Positions 6,473 to 15,007 of a stretch of 15,024 nt of DNA are shown piece by piece. Numbering within the stretch: the first letter of the stretch is position 1; each line of letters begins with the position of its first letter. Under the pieces are notes generated by a model, which did no database searches, had not been told where the DNA came from, and saw nothing but the letters and a program-made list of their open reading frames with translations. The position numbers were made by a program, and so were the translations under genes. This DNA is from JBGCED01 sp045106055. GTDB lineage: Bacteria > Pseudomonadota > Alphaproteobacteria > CBDDJK01. Where the stretch lies: the NCBI GenBank assembly GCA_045106055.1, contig JBGCED010000088.1, forward strand, positions 1 to 15,024, written 5' to 3'.

Positions 6473-8314
6473 ATGGCTTGGCAAGGACGCGTTTTAAAGA
6501 TTGACCTATCAACCCATGACATCAAAGAAGAAGCATTAAATTTAGAATGGGCGCAGCAATATTTGGGTGCGCGCGGGCTTGCAACCCGTTATTTGATGGA
6601 TTTGATGGATCCTAAGACGCATCCGCTTGCGCCTGAAAATCCGCTTATTTTTGCAACAGGGCCCTTGACGGGAACCAGCGCGTCCACTTCTGGTCGTTAT
6701 GTTGTTGTCACCAAAGGCGCGCTAACCAATGCGATTGCCAGCTCTAATTCTGGGGGGAAATTTGGGGCAGCATTAAAGGCTGCGGGCTATGATTTGATGA
6801 TTGTTACGGGAAAATCACCAAATCCCGTTTATCTTAGCATTGAAAATGATCATATTCAGCTGCATGACGCATCGGAAATTTGGGGAACAACCGTGTGGCA
6901 CACAGATGCGTGGCTGCATGCAAGGCATCAAAATCCAGATGCCAAAGTATCTGCGATTGGGGTTTCTGGCGAACAAGGCGTTAAATATGCCTGTATCGTC
7001 AATGATCTTCACCGCGCGGCGGGGCGATCTGGCGTGGGTGCGGTTATGGGATCAAAACAGTTAAAAGCGATCATCGCGCATGGATCGGTGGGGCTTAACC
7101 ATAAAAGCCAAGATAAATTATATGCGGTTACCAGCAGATGGAACAAAACCTTAAATGCAAGCTCTTCACGGCATCGTTTAAGCAAATATGGTACCCATGC
7201 CATGCTGGGATCGATGCAAGCCTTTGGCGGGCTGCCAACCCATAATTTTCGCTGTGTTCAATTTGAGGGCGCGGATAATGTGGCGGTGGATAAAGTCTTT
7301 AAACCCAATCAAAATAACCATGTGAATTTAATTCGTAACAAAGCGTGTTTTGGCTGCACCATTGGCTGCGGACGCATTGCACATATTGATAAGAATCATT
7401 TTTCAGTGAAAGATCGCCCGCAATATTGGCACGCATCGGGCGGGCTTGAATATGAAACGGCGTTCGCGCTTGGTCCTGTTGTTGGGATTGATGATCTGGA
7501 TGCGCTAACTTTTGCGGGCTATATGATGAATGAACATGGCATGGACCCCATTTCATTTGGGGTAACGCTTGCCGCCGCGATGGAGCTTTATGAGCTGGGC
7601 GCGATTACCAAGGATCAAACGGACGGCATTGATTTATCTTTCGGCAATGCAGAAGCCTTGGTGATTTTTGCTGAAAAAACAGGGCTTGCGCAAGGGTTTG
7701 GGCGCGAATTGGGGCTTGGCGCAAAGCGGCTTTGTGAAAAATATGGTCATCCAGAATTATTTATGGGGGTAAAGGGGCAAGAATTTGCGGGCTATGATGC
7801 GCGTGCGCTGCAAGGGATGGGGCTTGGCTATGCCACCTCTAATCGTGGGGCGTGCCATTTGCGCCATGATGTCTTCGCCGAAGATATGGCAGACCCAACA
7901 GGCAAGGGTAAGGCAAAGCCGTGCAAGGATTCGCAGGATTTTGTGGCAATGGTTGATTCTTCGGGGCTGTGCCTGTTTCCAACGGGCGTTTTTGACCGCA
8001 CCGCCTTTAGTGATATGATTTCAGCCGATCTTGACGGGGATTGGACGATTGAACGGTTAAATGAAACGGGCGAACGCATTTATAATCTTGAACGGATTTT
8101 TAATTTAAAAGCGGGCTTTACCAAAGCCGATGATACGCTGCCGCCAAGGATGCTAAACGATAAAACCCCATCTGGAACCGCCAAGGGGCTGGTTAGCGAT
8201 CTTAACATTATGCTGCCTGAATATTATCAATATCGCGGGTGGAATGATGAGGGGATACCCACCAAAGAGACGCTTAACCGCTTAAATTTAAAGGATTTTG
8301 CGGCAAAGCTTTAA
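6473..8314 (+). CDS. aorB: Aldehyde:ferredoxin oxidoreductase family, tungsten/molybdopterin catalytic subunit
   Basis: AOR-family enzymes oxidise aldehydes to acids, or run in reverse, using a tungsten bis-pterin cofactor and one [4Fe-4S] cluster. The 613-residue length matches the family (about 600-620). The N-terminal pterin-binding region shows GARGLATRYL, NSGGKFGAALKAAGYD and RAAGRSGVGAVMGSK. The cluster ligands are C292-x2-C295-x3-C299 (ACFGCTIGCGR), and the fourth is C500 in DSSGLC (495-500), which is also the cofactor-binding DxxGLC motif. GYDARALQGMGLGYATSNRG is a further family signature. No signal peptide is present. AAGGGA lies about nine bases before the ATG. The gene follows the polyferredoxin by 40 bp, as in AorAB enzymes, but no FAD subunit (AorC) follows. 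The true substrate cannot be read from the sequence; other AOR-family clades such as YdhV-like enzymes remain possible. Confidence 0.92.
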   Translation: MAWQGRVLKIDLSTHDIKEEALNLEWAQQYLGARGLATRYLMDLMDPKTHPLAPENPLIFATGPLTGTSASTSGRYVVVTKGALTNAIASSNSGGKFGAALKAAGYDLMIVTGKSPNPVYLSIENDHIQLHDASEIWGTTVWHTDAWLHARHQNPDAKVSAIGVSGEQGVKYACIVNDLHRAAGRSGVGAVMGSKQLKAIIAHGSVGLNHKSQDKLYAVTSRWNKTLNASSSRHRLSKYGTHAMLGSMQAFGGLPTHNFRCVQFEGADNVAVDKVFKPNQNNHVNLIRNKACFGCTIGCGRIAHIDKNHFSVKDRPQYWHASGGLEYETAFALGPVVGIDDLDALTFAGYMMNEHGMDPISFGVTLAAAMELYELGAITKDQTDGIDLSFGNAEALVIFAEKTGLAQGFGRELGLGAKRLCEKYGHPELFMGVKGQEFAGYDARALQGMGLGYATSNRGACHLRHDVFAEDMADPTGKGKAKPCKDSQDFVAMVDSSGLCLFPTGVFDRTAFSDMISADLDGDWTIERLNETGERIYNLERIFNLKAGFTKADDTLPPRMLNDKTPSGTAKGLVSDLNIMLPEYYQYRGWNDEGIPTKETLNRLNLKDFAAKL

Positions 8315-8387
8315 AAAAGACTTGAAAAAACATAAAATTTAATGCCTGTTAGGCAATCGGTAATCATCGGTTCAAATATATAATTTT

Positions 8388-8392
8388 AGGAG
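8388..8392 (+). promoter_or_regulatory. Ribosome binding site fixing the TRAP protein start
   Basis: AGGAG at 8388-8392 stands seven bases before the ATG at 8400. It supports a start that leaves an unusually long hydrophilic segment ahead of the signal sequence. A small hairpin (tgcct-gtt-aggca, 8343-8355) lies upstream in the same gap without a U-run. Confidence 0.7.
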
Positions 8393-8399
8393 ACTGAAA

Positions 8400-9599
8400 A
8401 TGGATAAAAACGAAATCAATAATAATGATCTGTCACAAGATCAAACAGAAGCCACGGCAACGGAAAATAAAATTTTCAAACGCCGCGATGTGTTGCTTGG
8501 TGGTGCGGTATTGGGCGCAGGCGCGCTGATGCTTGGTGCTTGCGAAGAACAAGCATCTGAAGAAGCAGCAGCCCCCGCAGCCCCTGCGGTGATGGAACAA
8601 AAACGGGAATTAAAATTGGTCACCACATGGCCTAAAAACTTCCCAGGGCTTGGCACTGGCGCACAGCGTTTTGCGGATAATGTCACCAAAGCATCCGATG
8701 GCAGATTGACGGTTAAATTATTTGCAGGGGGCGAATTGGTGCCCGCGCTTGAAAGCTTTGATGCCGTATCGCAAGGCAATGCCGATATGTATCATGGTGC
8801 GGAATATTATTGGCAAGGCAAGTCAAAAGCCTTTAACTTTTTCACCGCTGTTCCCTTTGGGCTAACCGCGAATGAGCAAGATGCTTGGGTGCAGTTTGGC
8901 GGCGGTCAGCAATTATGGGATGAACTTGCTGCGGGCTTTAACATTAAGGGCTTGTCATGTGGAAATACAGGCGTTCAAATGGGCGGCTGGTTTAACAAGG
9001 AAATCAACAATGTTGAGGATTTACAAGGGCTTAAAATGCGGATGCCCGGTCTTGGCGGCGAAGTATTGCGCAAGCTTGGCGCATCAGCGATGACCCTTCC
9101 AGGCGGCGAAATCTATGCTGCATTGCAATCAGGTGCGATTGATGCAACCGAATGGGTTGGTCCTTGGAATGATCTGGCATTTGGTTTTTATAAGGTTACA
9201 AAATATTATTACTGGCCTGGCTTCCATGAACCTGGATCAACCCTAAGCGTTGGGATTAACAAGGATGTTTGGGATTCATTCTCAGCCGCCGATCAACAAT
9301 TAATCACCGCTTGCGCGCATGCTGAAAATAACAATATGTACGCAGAATATAATGCGACCAATTCCGATTCGCTTGCAACCTTGATCAATGATCATGGGGT
9401 GCAGCTTCGTGAATTTTCGGATGATATTTTCCGCGCTTTCGGCAGCGCTTCAAAAGAAGCTTTGGAAGAAAGCGCAGCTGGCGATGCAATGACTAAAAAA
9501 GTGCATGATAGCTTCATTGATTTCCGCAAGAAAGCAATGGAATGGACCAGATTATCCGATAGCGGTTATGTTGCCAAACGCGCATTATTTGATTTTTAA
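8400..9599 (+). CDS. TRAP transporter substrate-binding protein, DctP/TakP-like lipoprotein
   Basis: TRAP binding proteins capture small carboxylates in the periplasm and deliver them to a DctQM membrane pair. The 399-residue product begins with a hydrophilic Asn/Asp/Glu-rich segment (1-26). A twin-arginine signal follows (KRRDVLLGG, Arg28-Arg29) with a hydrophobic stretch and the lipobox LGAC ending at Cys48, then an Ala/Pro/Glu linker. The mature domain starts near residue 71 (LKLVTTWPKNFPG). MRMPG contains Arg214, the usual carboxylate-binding arginine, and ATEWVGP (Glu251-Trp252) matches the 2-oxoacid/sodium site described for TakP. This suggests, but does not prove, a 2-oxoacid or related ligand. 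It lies 85 bp after the AOR gene on the same strand and is followed by a strong terminator. No DctQ or DctM gene is in the window, so its membrane partner is encoded elsewhere or is not used. Confidence 0.9.
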   Translation: MDKNEINNNDLSQDQTEATATENKIFKRRDVLLGGAVLGAGALMLGACEEQASEEAAAPAAPAVMEQKRELKLVTTWPKNFPGLGTGAQRFADNVTKASDGRLTVKLFAGGELVPALESFDAVSQGNADMYHGAEYYWQGKSKAFNFFTAVPFGLTANEQDAWVQFGGGQQLWDELAAGFNIKGLSCGNTGVQMGGWFNKEINNVEDLQGLKMRMPGLGGEVLRKLGASAMTLPGGEIYAALQSGAIDATEWVGPWNDLAFGFYKVTKYYYWPGFHEPGSTLSVGINKDVWDSFSAADQQLITACAHAENNNMYAEYNATNSDSLATLINDHGVQLREFSDDIFRAFGSASKEALEESAAGDAMTKKVHDSFIDFRKKAMEWTRLSDSGYVAKRALFDF

Positions 9600-9621
9600 T
9601 TTTTAATCACTTATTTTTTTT

Positions 9622-9663
9622 AAGCCCGCGCTTATGGTCATTTCCCCTAAGCGCGGGTTTTTT
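9622..9663 (+). terminator. Rho-independent terminator of the aor-TRAP operon
   Basis: A perfect 10-bp stem (cccgcgctta 9625-9634, taagcgcggg 9648-9657) with a 13-base loop is followed by a run of six T (9658-9663). A-T pairs beyond one wobble extend the stem. On the minus strand the stem is followed by A residues, so it works only for rightward transcription. The T-run overlaps the stop codon of the convergent kinase gene. Confidence 0.9.
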
Positions 9664-10762
9664 ATATAATTGGCAGCAAGATTTTGAATTCGGTTTTGTT
9701 GGGAATTGAATCAACTTCAATCACGCCATTATGATCGCCGATTAATTTGGCGGCAAGCGCAAGCCCAATGCCGCGCCCTTGCTTTTTGGTGGATTGTTTG
9801 GTGGATATAAAAGGTTCAAATAAACGGTGCTTGATCGCAGGGTCAATGCCTTTTCCATTATCGCTAATCGTGACCATCAGCGGCAGCGCAAGCGCTTTTT
9901 GATTCATGCTTAGCTGTAAATGAATTCCGCCAACAAACGCGGTGCTTAATCCAATTTCGCCTTGTTCTTGTGGCGCAGCTTCGGCCGCATTTTTTACCAA
10001 ATTCATAAAAACCTGCACCAGCTGATCAAAATCCCCATAAACCATGGGCAAGGAAGGATCATAATTGCGCTTGATCGTAACATGATTGGCAAAGCCTGCG
10101 CTGGCAACTTGCCATACGCGATCCAGCACCGCATGAATGTTAATGGGCTTGCGTGATAATAAGGGGCTGTCCCCAAGCGTTTCCAAGCTTTCTAGCAAGC
10201 GGGTGACGCGATCTGTTTCCGCCAAAATCATAGAAGGCCAACGCCGTTCCTGCTGGGGCAATATTCCTTCAATCAGCTGGGCTGCCCCTCTGATGCCAGA
10301 AAGCGGGTTTTTAACCTCATGCGCTAGCATTGCGGTTAATGCCCCCAGCCGTTCCAAATTGCCGCGTTGATGCAGCGCATCATCCAATTTGCTTGCAAGC
10401 CCAGCGGGATGCAGCGATAGAATAACCAGTTTTTCCGCATCATATTCAAATAAATTTGCATTAATATCCAGCTTATAATTGCCAAATTTTGGATGGTTCA
10501 AGCCAATATCACGCATGGTAATTGACGCATGTTGATCGCGCACCCGCATTGGCAATTCTGCCAAAGTTGGAATTTGTGCCAGCAAGCTTGCCCAACCTAG
10601 CTTGGCAAGTTGCACTGCGCTGGCTTTAAAAAAATCCTCAGCCTTTGCATTTGCCATGATGATATGATCCTGCGCATTAATCACCAATACAGGATCAGGC
10701 AAATTGGTTAAGATTGCCCCCAGCAAGGGCGCGGGTAAGTTCAAGGAATGTGACTTTTCCAT
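9662..10762 (-). CDS. ntrB: NtrB-like nitrogen-regulation sensor histidine kinase
   Basis: NtrB (GlnL) phosphorylates the enhancer-binding regulator NtrC when nitrogen is limiting and is controlled by PII proteins. The 366-residue protein has a PAS domain (about 15-120; LPDPVLVINAQDHIIMANA), the H-box AHEVKNPLSGIRGAAQLI with phospho-acceptor His148, the N-box FMNLVKNAAEA (about 252-262), the G1 box DNGKGI (301-306), the F-box LFEPFISTK and the G2 box GRGIGLALA. There are no membrane segments, so it is cytoplasmic. H-box wording and length match alphaproteobacterial NtrB. The usual partners are missing: no ntrC downstream, where the convergent TRAP gene lies, and no dusB upstream. Instead it follows a CcsA/YpjD-like gene by seven bases. 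It may be a true NtrB with ntrC elsewhere or an NtrB-like kinase with another partner. Confidence 0.82.
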   Translation of the reverse strand: MEKSHSLNLPAPLLGAILTNLPDPVLVINAQDHIIMANAKAEDFFKASAVQLAKLGWASLLAQIPTLAELPMRVRDQHASITMRDIGLNHPKFGNYKLDINANLFEYDAEKLVILSLHPAGLASKLDDALHQRGNLERLGALTAMLAHEVKNPLSGIRGAAQLIEGILPQQERRWPSMILAETDRVTRLLESLETLGDSPLLSRKPINIHAVLDRVWQVASAGFANHVTIKRNYDPSLPMVYGDFDQLVQVFMNLVKNAAEAAPQEQGEIGLSTAFVGGIHLQLSMNQKALALPLMVTISDNGKGIDPAIKHRLFEPFISTKQSTKKQGRGIGLALAAKLIGDHNGVIEVDSIPNKTEFKILLPII

Positions 10763-10769
10763 GCTATAA

Positions 10770-11609
10770 TTACGATATTAAGGCATTGATCAGGTGAACG
10801 CCTGGCAAGGCGAGGGAAAAAATAAGATAGATGATTAATAACGCCATTGCAAATTTACTGCCGCCAATGCCGCGCCAATATTCAAACCCATAGATCACAA
10901 TCCCTAGTATAAAGCCAAATACGCCCAGCAAAATTTTATGATTGATTGTAAAAATATCCCCATGCTGCACCCAATTGACGACCATGCCCGACAGGATGGT
11001 CATTCCCAAAATAATACAGGCATATTTTAAGAATAGGCGCTGTAAGTGCGCGCCCTCTTGCATTGCGGGTAATTTTTGGGAAAGCGCAAACATCAAGGAA
11101 GACCCCGCGCCCATTTTTAAAATGCGCCGTTTAATCAATACCGCAAGCGCACTGATCGCGCCAAGCTCCAGCAAGCCATAGCCCAGCAATGCGCCGTAAA
11201 TATGCAGGCTGATCAATTTTCCATCAAGATTGGTGCTGATGCGGCTAAGGGGCGGCGATCCGCTCCAATGATATAAAATAAGTTCAATTAATATTCCAAG
11301 CAGGGCAAGCCCAATTCCATAAGGCACCCATAAAATAAATAATTTGGATAACGGGGCTTGTGGGGTGTTTTTGCGATATTGCCATAAAATCAGGGCGGAT
11401 AATAATAAGCATTGCAGCGCATAAATCGCGGTTAGGCTGCCTGCAAGCCCGAGCTTAAACCCAATCATATGAAAGATTAATAAATGATAGAGAATCGCAC
11501 AAATCAACAGAATTTGCATGATCCGCTGATGATAGACCTGTTTCAGCATCAAATCACCAATCGGCAATAGCATCAATAATGCCAACAAAATATCGCCAAA
11601 TATGACCAT
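10770..11609 (-). CDS. CcsA/YpjD-like inner-membrane protein (cytochrome c assembly family)
   Basis: The 279-residue product is almost wholly hydrophobic, with about eight predicted membrane helices. Its C-terminal half follows the CcsA/HemX/YpjD pattern: LHIYGALLGYGLLELGAISA (His136), a loop with the LPAMQEGAHLQRLFLKY motif, LGMTILSG, and NHKILLGVFGF (His224) leading into an EYWRGIGG turn. In CcsA the corresponding histidines are linked to haem handling; the WWD tryptophan-rich motif of true CcsA is not evident, so YpjD/HemX-like is the safer label. The precise function of YpjD proteins is not established. The ATG directly abuts the stop of the RND gene (taaATG), which implies translational coupling, and the NtrB-like gene follows after seven bases. 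Its role in this operon is unknown. Confidence 0.75.
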   Translation of the reverse strand: MVIFGDILLALLMLLPIGDLMLKQVYHQRIMQILLICAILYHLLIFHMIGFKLGLAGSLTAIYALQCLLLSALILWQYRKNTPQAPLSKLFILWVPYGIGLALLGILIELILYHWSGSPPLSRISTNLDGKLISLHIYGALLGYGLLELGAISALAVLIKRRILKMGAGSSLMFALSQKLPAMQEGAHLQRLFLKYACIILGMTILSGMVVNWVQHGDIFTINHKILLGVFGFILGIVIYGFEYWRGIGGSKFAMALLIIYLIFSLALPGVHLINALIS

Positions 11610-14600
11610 TTATTTTACCTTTTGCAGTCTTAATAATGCCCCCAGCAATGCAGGCACAATTAATAGGGTCATTACCGCAGACAGCCCCAGCCCGCCAATG
11701 ACCACCGATCCAAGCCCGCGATAAATTTCTGACCCTGCGCCAGGCTGCAAGACAAGCGGCAGCATGCCAAACATGCTGGTTAAGGTGGACATGAAAATTG
11801 GACGCACGCGGTTGCGGCACGATTCAACAATCGCATCATTATAGCCCATCTTTTCTTCGCGAATAAGCACCAAGGATTGATGCACCACCAAGATCGCATT
11901 ATTAACCACCGTTCCAATTAAAATCACAAATCCCAATAGGGTGAGCATATCCAATGCTTGATTTTGAAATAATCCCAGCAGATTAAGCCCGATCACCCCG
12001 CCAATCGCGGCAGCAGGAATGGTGATAAGGATAATGAGCGGATAGAAAAAATTACCAAACAAGATCGCCATCGCCAAATAGACAATGATCAATGCCAGAA
12101 TAAGGTCAAAGCGCATCTCTGCCCAAGTTTGCGCCAAATTATCCGCTGTTCCCGTGATGAAAACCTGTTGATCTTCGGTTAGCACGCTGGCTTGTAATGC
12201 TGGCACAACATCATCATTAATGATCGCAATCGCGGTGCCAAGCGGCATATCAGCTTGCGGGCGCAGTTGTAAAGTGATGGTGCGGCGGCGTTCGGAATGC
12301 CTGATTTCAGTAGGGCCTGCGGTGATTTGCAAATCAGCAATCGCATCAACGGGAATGATTTGCCCTTGCCCCGTTACCACGGGGATTTGCCCCACCGATT
12401 GGGTGGAAGTTAATTGCTGATTTTCCCCCTTAATCACCATATCAATCAAGCGCCCATCAAAGGTAATTTCATCCACCACCAACCCATCATTAAACGCATC
12501 AATCGTTTGCCCAAGCGCAAGCGCGTTAATGTCATTATCGGCTAATTTCACAGAATTGGGCAAGATTCGAAGCTCTGGCGCGCCAAGTTCAAGCCCCGGG
12601 CGCGGGCGAATTTGATTGCCAGCGGCGGGGGGGAAATATTCTTCCAGCAACAAGGATGCTTTGCGCGCACTATCAATAATGCCCGCTAAATCGCCGCCCG
12701 ATATATCAAGCGAAATGGCGCGCGCACCGCCAACCCCGCGCCCAAAGATAGAGGGCTGGGAAAAAAAGCCAAAAGTGCCAGGTTCTTGAAAAATCGGGCG
12801 GCGCAATATCGGGATAAGCTCGGCGGTTCGCATCGGATCTGCGCTGCTTGTTCCCACAAAGCTGCCTGAACGCCTGACCACAAAAAAGAAATTATCAATC
12901 AACGCAGGCCCTGCTTTTATTTCAGGGTCGGTGATGTTGCGTTGCTGTTCTTCGCTTGCAACCAAGGGCAGCATGACCGATTCAACACGCTGCGCCATTT
13001 CACCCACCGTATCCAAATTATAACCGGGCGGGGTAAAGATTGACCCAAAGATGAAATTGCGATTGCCTTCGGGCAGATATTCCAATTCAGGCAGATATTT
13101 AACCCCAAAATAAGAAACGGAGCTTACCAATATCCCCGCAATTGATAGCCCAATTAAGGGTTTTGTGACCACCATGCGCGCATAGGCGGCAACCCATATC
13201 ACAAATTGCCGCGCAAGCGGATCAATCACAGGCAAATGCAGCCTTTTATTCGCATCCTGCATGGATTGCCCGCTTAAAAAACGATTCGCCAAAGCAGGGA
13301 TAACAGTAATCGCAACAATCAAAGATAATAGCACGGAAACCGAGATCGCAACCGCAATATCGCGAAATAGCTGCCCAACCTCCAATTCCATGATTAAAAT
13401 TGGAATAAAGACCAGCACAGTGGTTAAGGCGGACACCAAAATCGCCCCCCACACGCTTAACGCCCCCTTTAATGCGGCTTGCATGCTGGGAAGTCCCGAT
13501 TGGCGCAGGCGGTAAATATTTTCAAGCACAACAATGGCGGCATCAACCACCATCCCAACCGCAAAAGCGATCCCAGCCAAGGATACCACATTTAAGGATC
13601 GCCCCAAAATTGCCATGGCAACAAAGGAAGCCACCACCGAAATGGGAATGGAAAGCGCAATCACCAAAGTCGCACGAATGGAACGCAAAAACAGCAGCAG
13701 CACCGAAATTGCCAGCACCCCGCCCATCCAAATATTTTGCTGAACCAGCGCAATCGCTGAACTGATATAGGTTGTTTCATCGTAAACTTGGGTAATCACC
13801 AGCCCTTGACCTGCAAGCTCTTGCTGATTTAAGCGTTCAATCACTTGTTTAAGCGCTGCCATAACGCTCATCACATTAACCCCAACTTCGCGGGTTGCAT
13901 TCATCCCCATTGCAGGATTGCCATTGGCGCGCAAAATGGAATCAGGCTGTTCATAACCAAATTCAACCCGCGCAATATCGGCAAGCATCACCCGCCCCAA
14001 TCTTGCCCGCTCAAGCCCCGAATTTGTTTGATTTAAGCCTGTTGCTTCGGATCGAACAACCAAATTTTTGATCTGGTCAATATCTTTAAATTCATTATCG
14101 GTGCGAATGATATAGCTGCGCTTGCCCTCGTCCAAAAAACCGCCGCCAATTGCGACATTTGCCCCGCGCAGCGCATTTACCACATCGGAAATGGTTAAGC
14201 GGTAGCTTGCAAGCTTTTCAGGCGCGATTGTAATTTGTAATTGGCGTTCCACCCCGCCAAACACATTCACTTCGCCGATGCCGTCCACCCGTTCAATATT
14301 GGGCTTAATGACTTCTTCCAAAAAATCGCCATATTCATTAATCGGTTTTCCATTTGGATCCAATTCGGCTTCGGCGGTTTTATTGATGCGAAACCATGCA
14401 ATCGGATTATCTTCGGAGCTTGCAGTGCTTAAAGTGGGTTGATTCACTTCATCAGGATAGGATTTTACCTGATCCAAGCGGTTGGATATTAAAAGCAGCA
14501 TGCGATCCATATTGGTACCAACCGCAAATTCCAATTCTATCCTTGCGCTTCCCCTGCGGGTTGATCCTTCCATGCTGACCAGATTTTCAAGCCCTTTTAA

Positions 14601-14810
14601 GGCATCTTCTTGGGGGATTAAAATCTCGCGTTCAATCTCGATCGGCGCTGCTGCGCCCCAGCTGGTATTGATTTGAATCACAGGGCGCGATACATCGGGC
14701 GCAAGCTGAATTGGGATGCGATCAAGCGCAACCCAGCCAAATAGTAAAATCATAATGACGCAGGCAATGACCGCAATCGGCTGTTCAATGGCTTTTTTGA
14801 TGATATTCAT
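11610..14810 (-). CDS. RND-family efflux permease (AcrB-like, large inner-membrane subunit)
   Basis: RND permeases export drugs, metals or other compounds by proton-driven transport, normally in complex with a membrane-fusion protein and an outer-membrane channel. The 1066-residue length is typical. It shows the N-terminal first helix, a large periplasmic loop, the helix-4 region GMVVDAAIVVLENIYR with Asp423, a second periplasmic loop and the C-terminal helices with RPIFMSTLTSMFGMLPL. Helix 4 carries VDAA instead of the AcrB VDD pair; a single Asp also occurs in CusA-type pumps, so transport is not excluded. The N-terminal MNIIKKAIEQPIAV supports the chosen start, although no Shine-Dalgarno is visible upstream. 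No membrane-fusion or outer-membrane gene is adjacent; tRNA-Asn lies 122 bp upstream. The substrate class cannot be assigned. The stop codon abuts the next gene's ATG. Confidence 0.93.
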   Translation of the reverse strand: MNIIKKAIEQPIAVIACVIMILLFGWVALDRIPIQLAPDVSRPVIQINTSWGAAAPIEIEREILIPQEDALKGLENLVSMEGSTRRGSARIELEFAVGTNMDRMLLLISNRLDQVKSYPDEVNQPTLSTASSEDNPIAWFRINKTAEAELDPNGKPINEYGDFLEEVIKPNIERVDGIGEVNVFGGVERQLQITIAPEKLASYRLTISDVVNALRGANVAIGGGFLDEGKRSYIIRTDNEFKDIDQIKNLVVRSEATGLNQTNSGLERARLGRVMLADIARVEFGYEQPDSILRANGNPAMGMNATREVGVNVMSVMAALKQVIERLNQQELAGQGLVITQVYDETTYISSAIALVQQNIWMGGVLAISVLLLFLRSIRATLVIALSIPISVVASFVAMAILGRSLNVVSLAGIAFAVGMVVDAAIVVLENIYRLRQSGLPSMQAALKGALSVWGAILVSALTTVLVFIPILIMELEVGQLFRDIAVAISVSVLLSLIVAITVIPALANRFLSGQSMQDANKRLHLPVIDPLARQFVIWVAAYARMVVTKPLIGLSIAGILVSSVSYFGVKYLPELEYLPEGNRNFIFGSIFTPPGYNLDTVGEMAQRVESVMLPLVASEEQQRNITDPEIKAGPALIDNFFFVVRRSGSFVGTSSADPMRTAELIPILRRPIFQEPGTFGFFSQPSIFGRGVGGARAISLDISGGDLAGIIDSARKASLLLEEYFPPAAGNQIRPRPGLELGAPELRILPNSVKLADNDINALALGQTIDAFNDGLVVDEITFDGRLIDMVIKGENQQLTSTQSVGQIPVVTGQGQIIPVDAIADLQITAGPTEIRHSERRRTITLQLRPQADMPLGTAIAIINDDVVPALQASVLTEDQQVFITGTADNLAQTWAEMRFDLILALIIVYLAMAILFGNFFYPLIILITIPAAAIGGVIGLNLLGLFQNQALDMLTLLGFVILIGTVVNNAILVVHQSLVLIREEKMGYNDAIVESCRNRVRPIFMSTLTSMFGMLPLVLQPGAGSEIYRGLGSVVIGGLGLSAVMTLLIVPALLGALLRLQKVK

Positions 14811-14819
14811 AGATTATTT

Positions 14820-14855
14820 ATAATTCACTTTAAGCTTACCGTGCAAGTGAATTAT
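14820..14855. promoter_or_regulatory. 11-bp inverted repeat upstream of the RND gene
   Basis: The arms ataattcactt (14820-14830) and aagtgaattat (14845-14855) are exact inverted copies separated by 14 bases. They lie 10 to 45 bases before the RND start. There is no U-run after the structure in the direction of RND transcription, so it is not an obvious terminator. It may be an operator for a dimeric regulator or a leader hairpin that affects translation. Confidence 0.45.
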
Positions 14856-14899
14856 CGGTAATGCACACGCATTGCGTCATTTGGAATTTTAAAGGGGAA

Positions 14900-14932
14900 T
14901 TTTTAAGAAATATGGGGAGTTTTTAAGAAATA

Positions 14933-14935
<3 letters not shown>
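14900..14935. repeat. Two 16-bp direct repeats ending at the tRNA-Asn 3' end
   Basis: The sequence tttttaagaaatatgg occurs at 14900-14915 and 14920-14935, exactly 20 bases apart. The last three bases of the second copy are the complement of the encoded CCA of tRNA-Asn. It is too short to call an attachment site with confidence. Confidence 0.5.

Positions 14936-15007
<72 letters not shown>

Noticed and set aside
8343..8355. Small hairpin tgcct-gtt-aggca between the AOR and TRAP genes
   Set aside because: The stem is five pairs with no U-run after it; too weak to call a terminator or attenuator.
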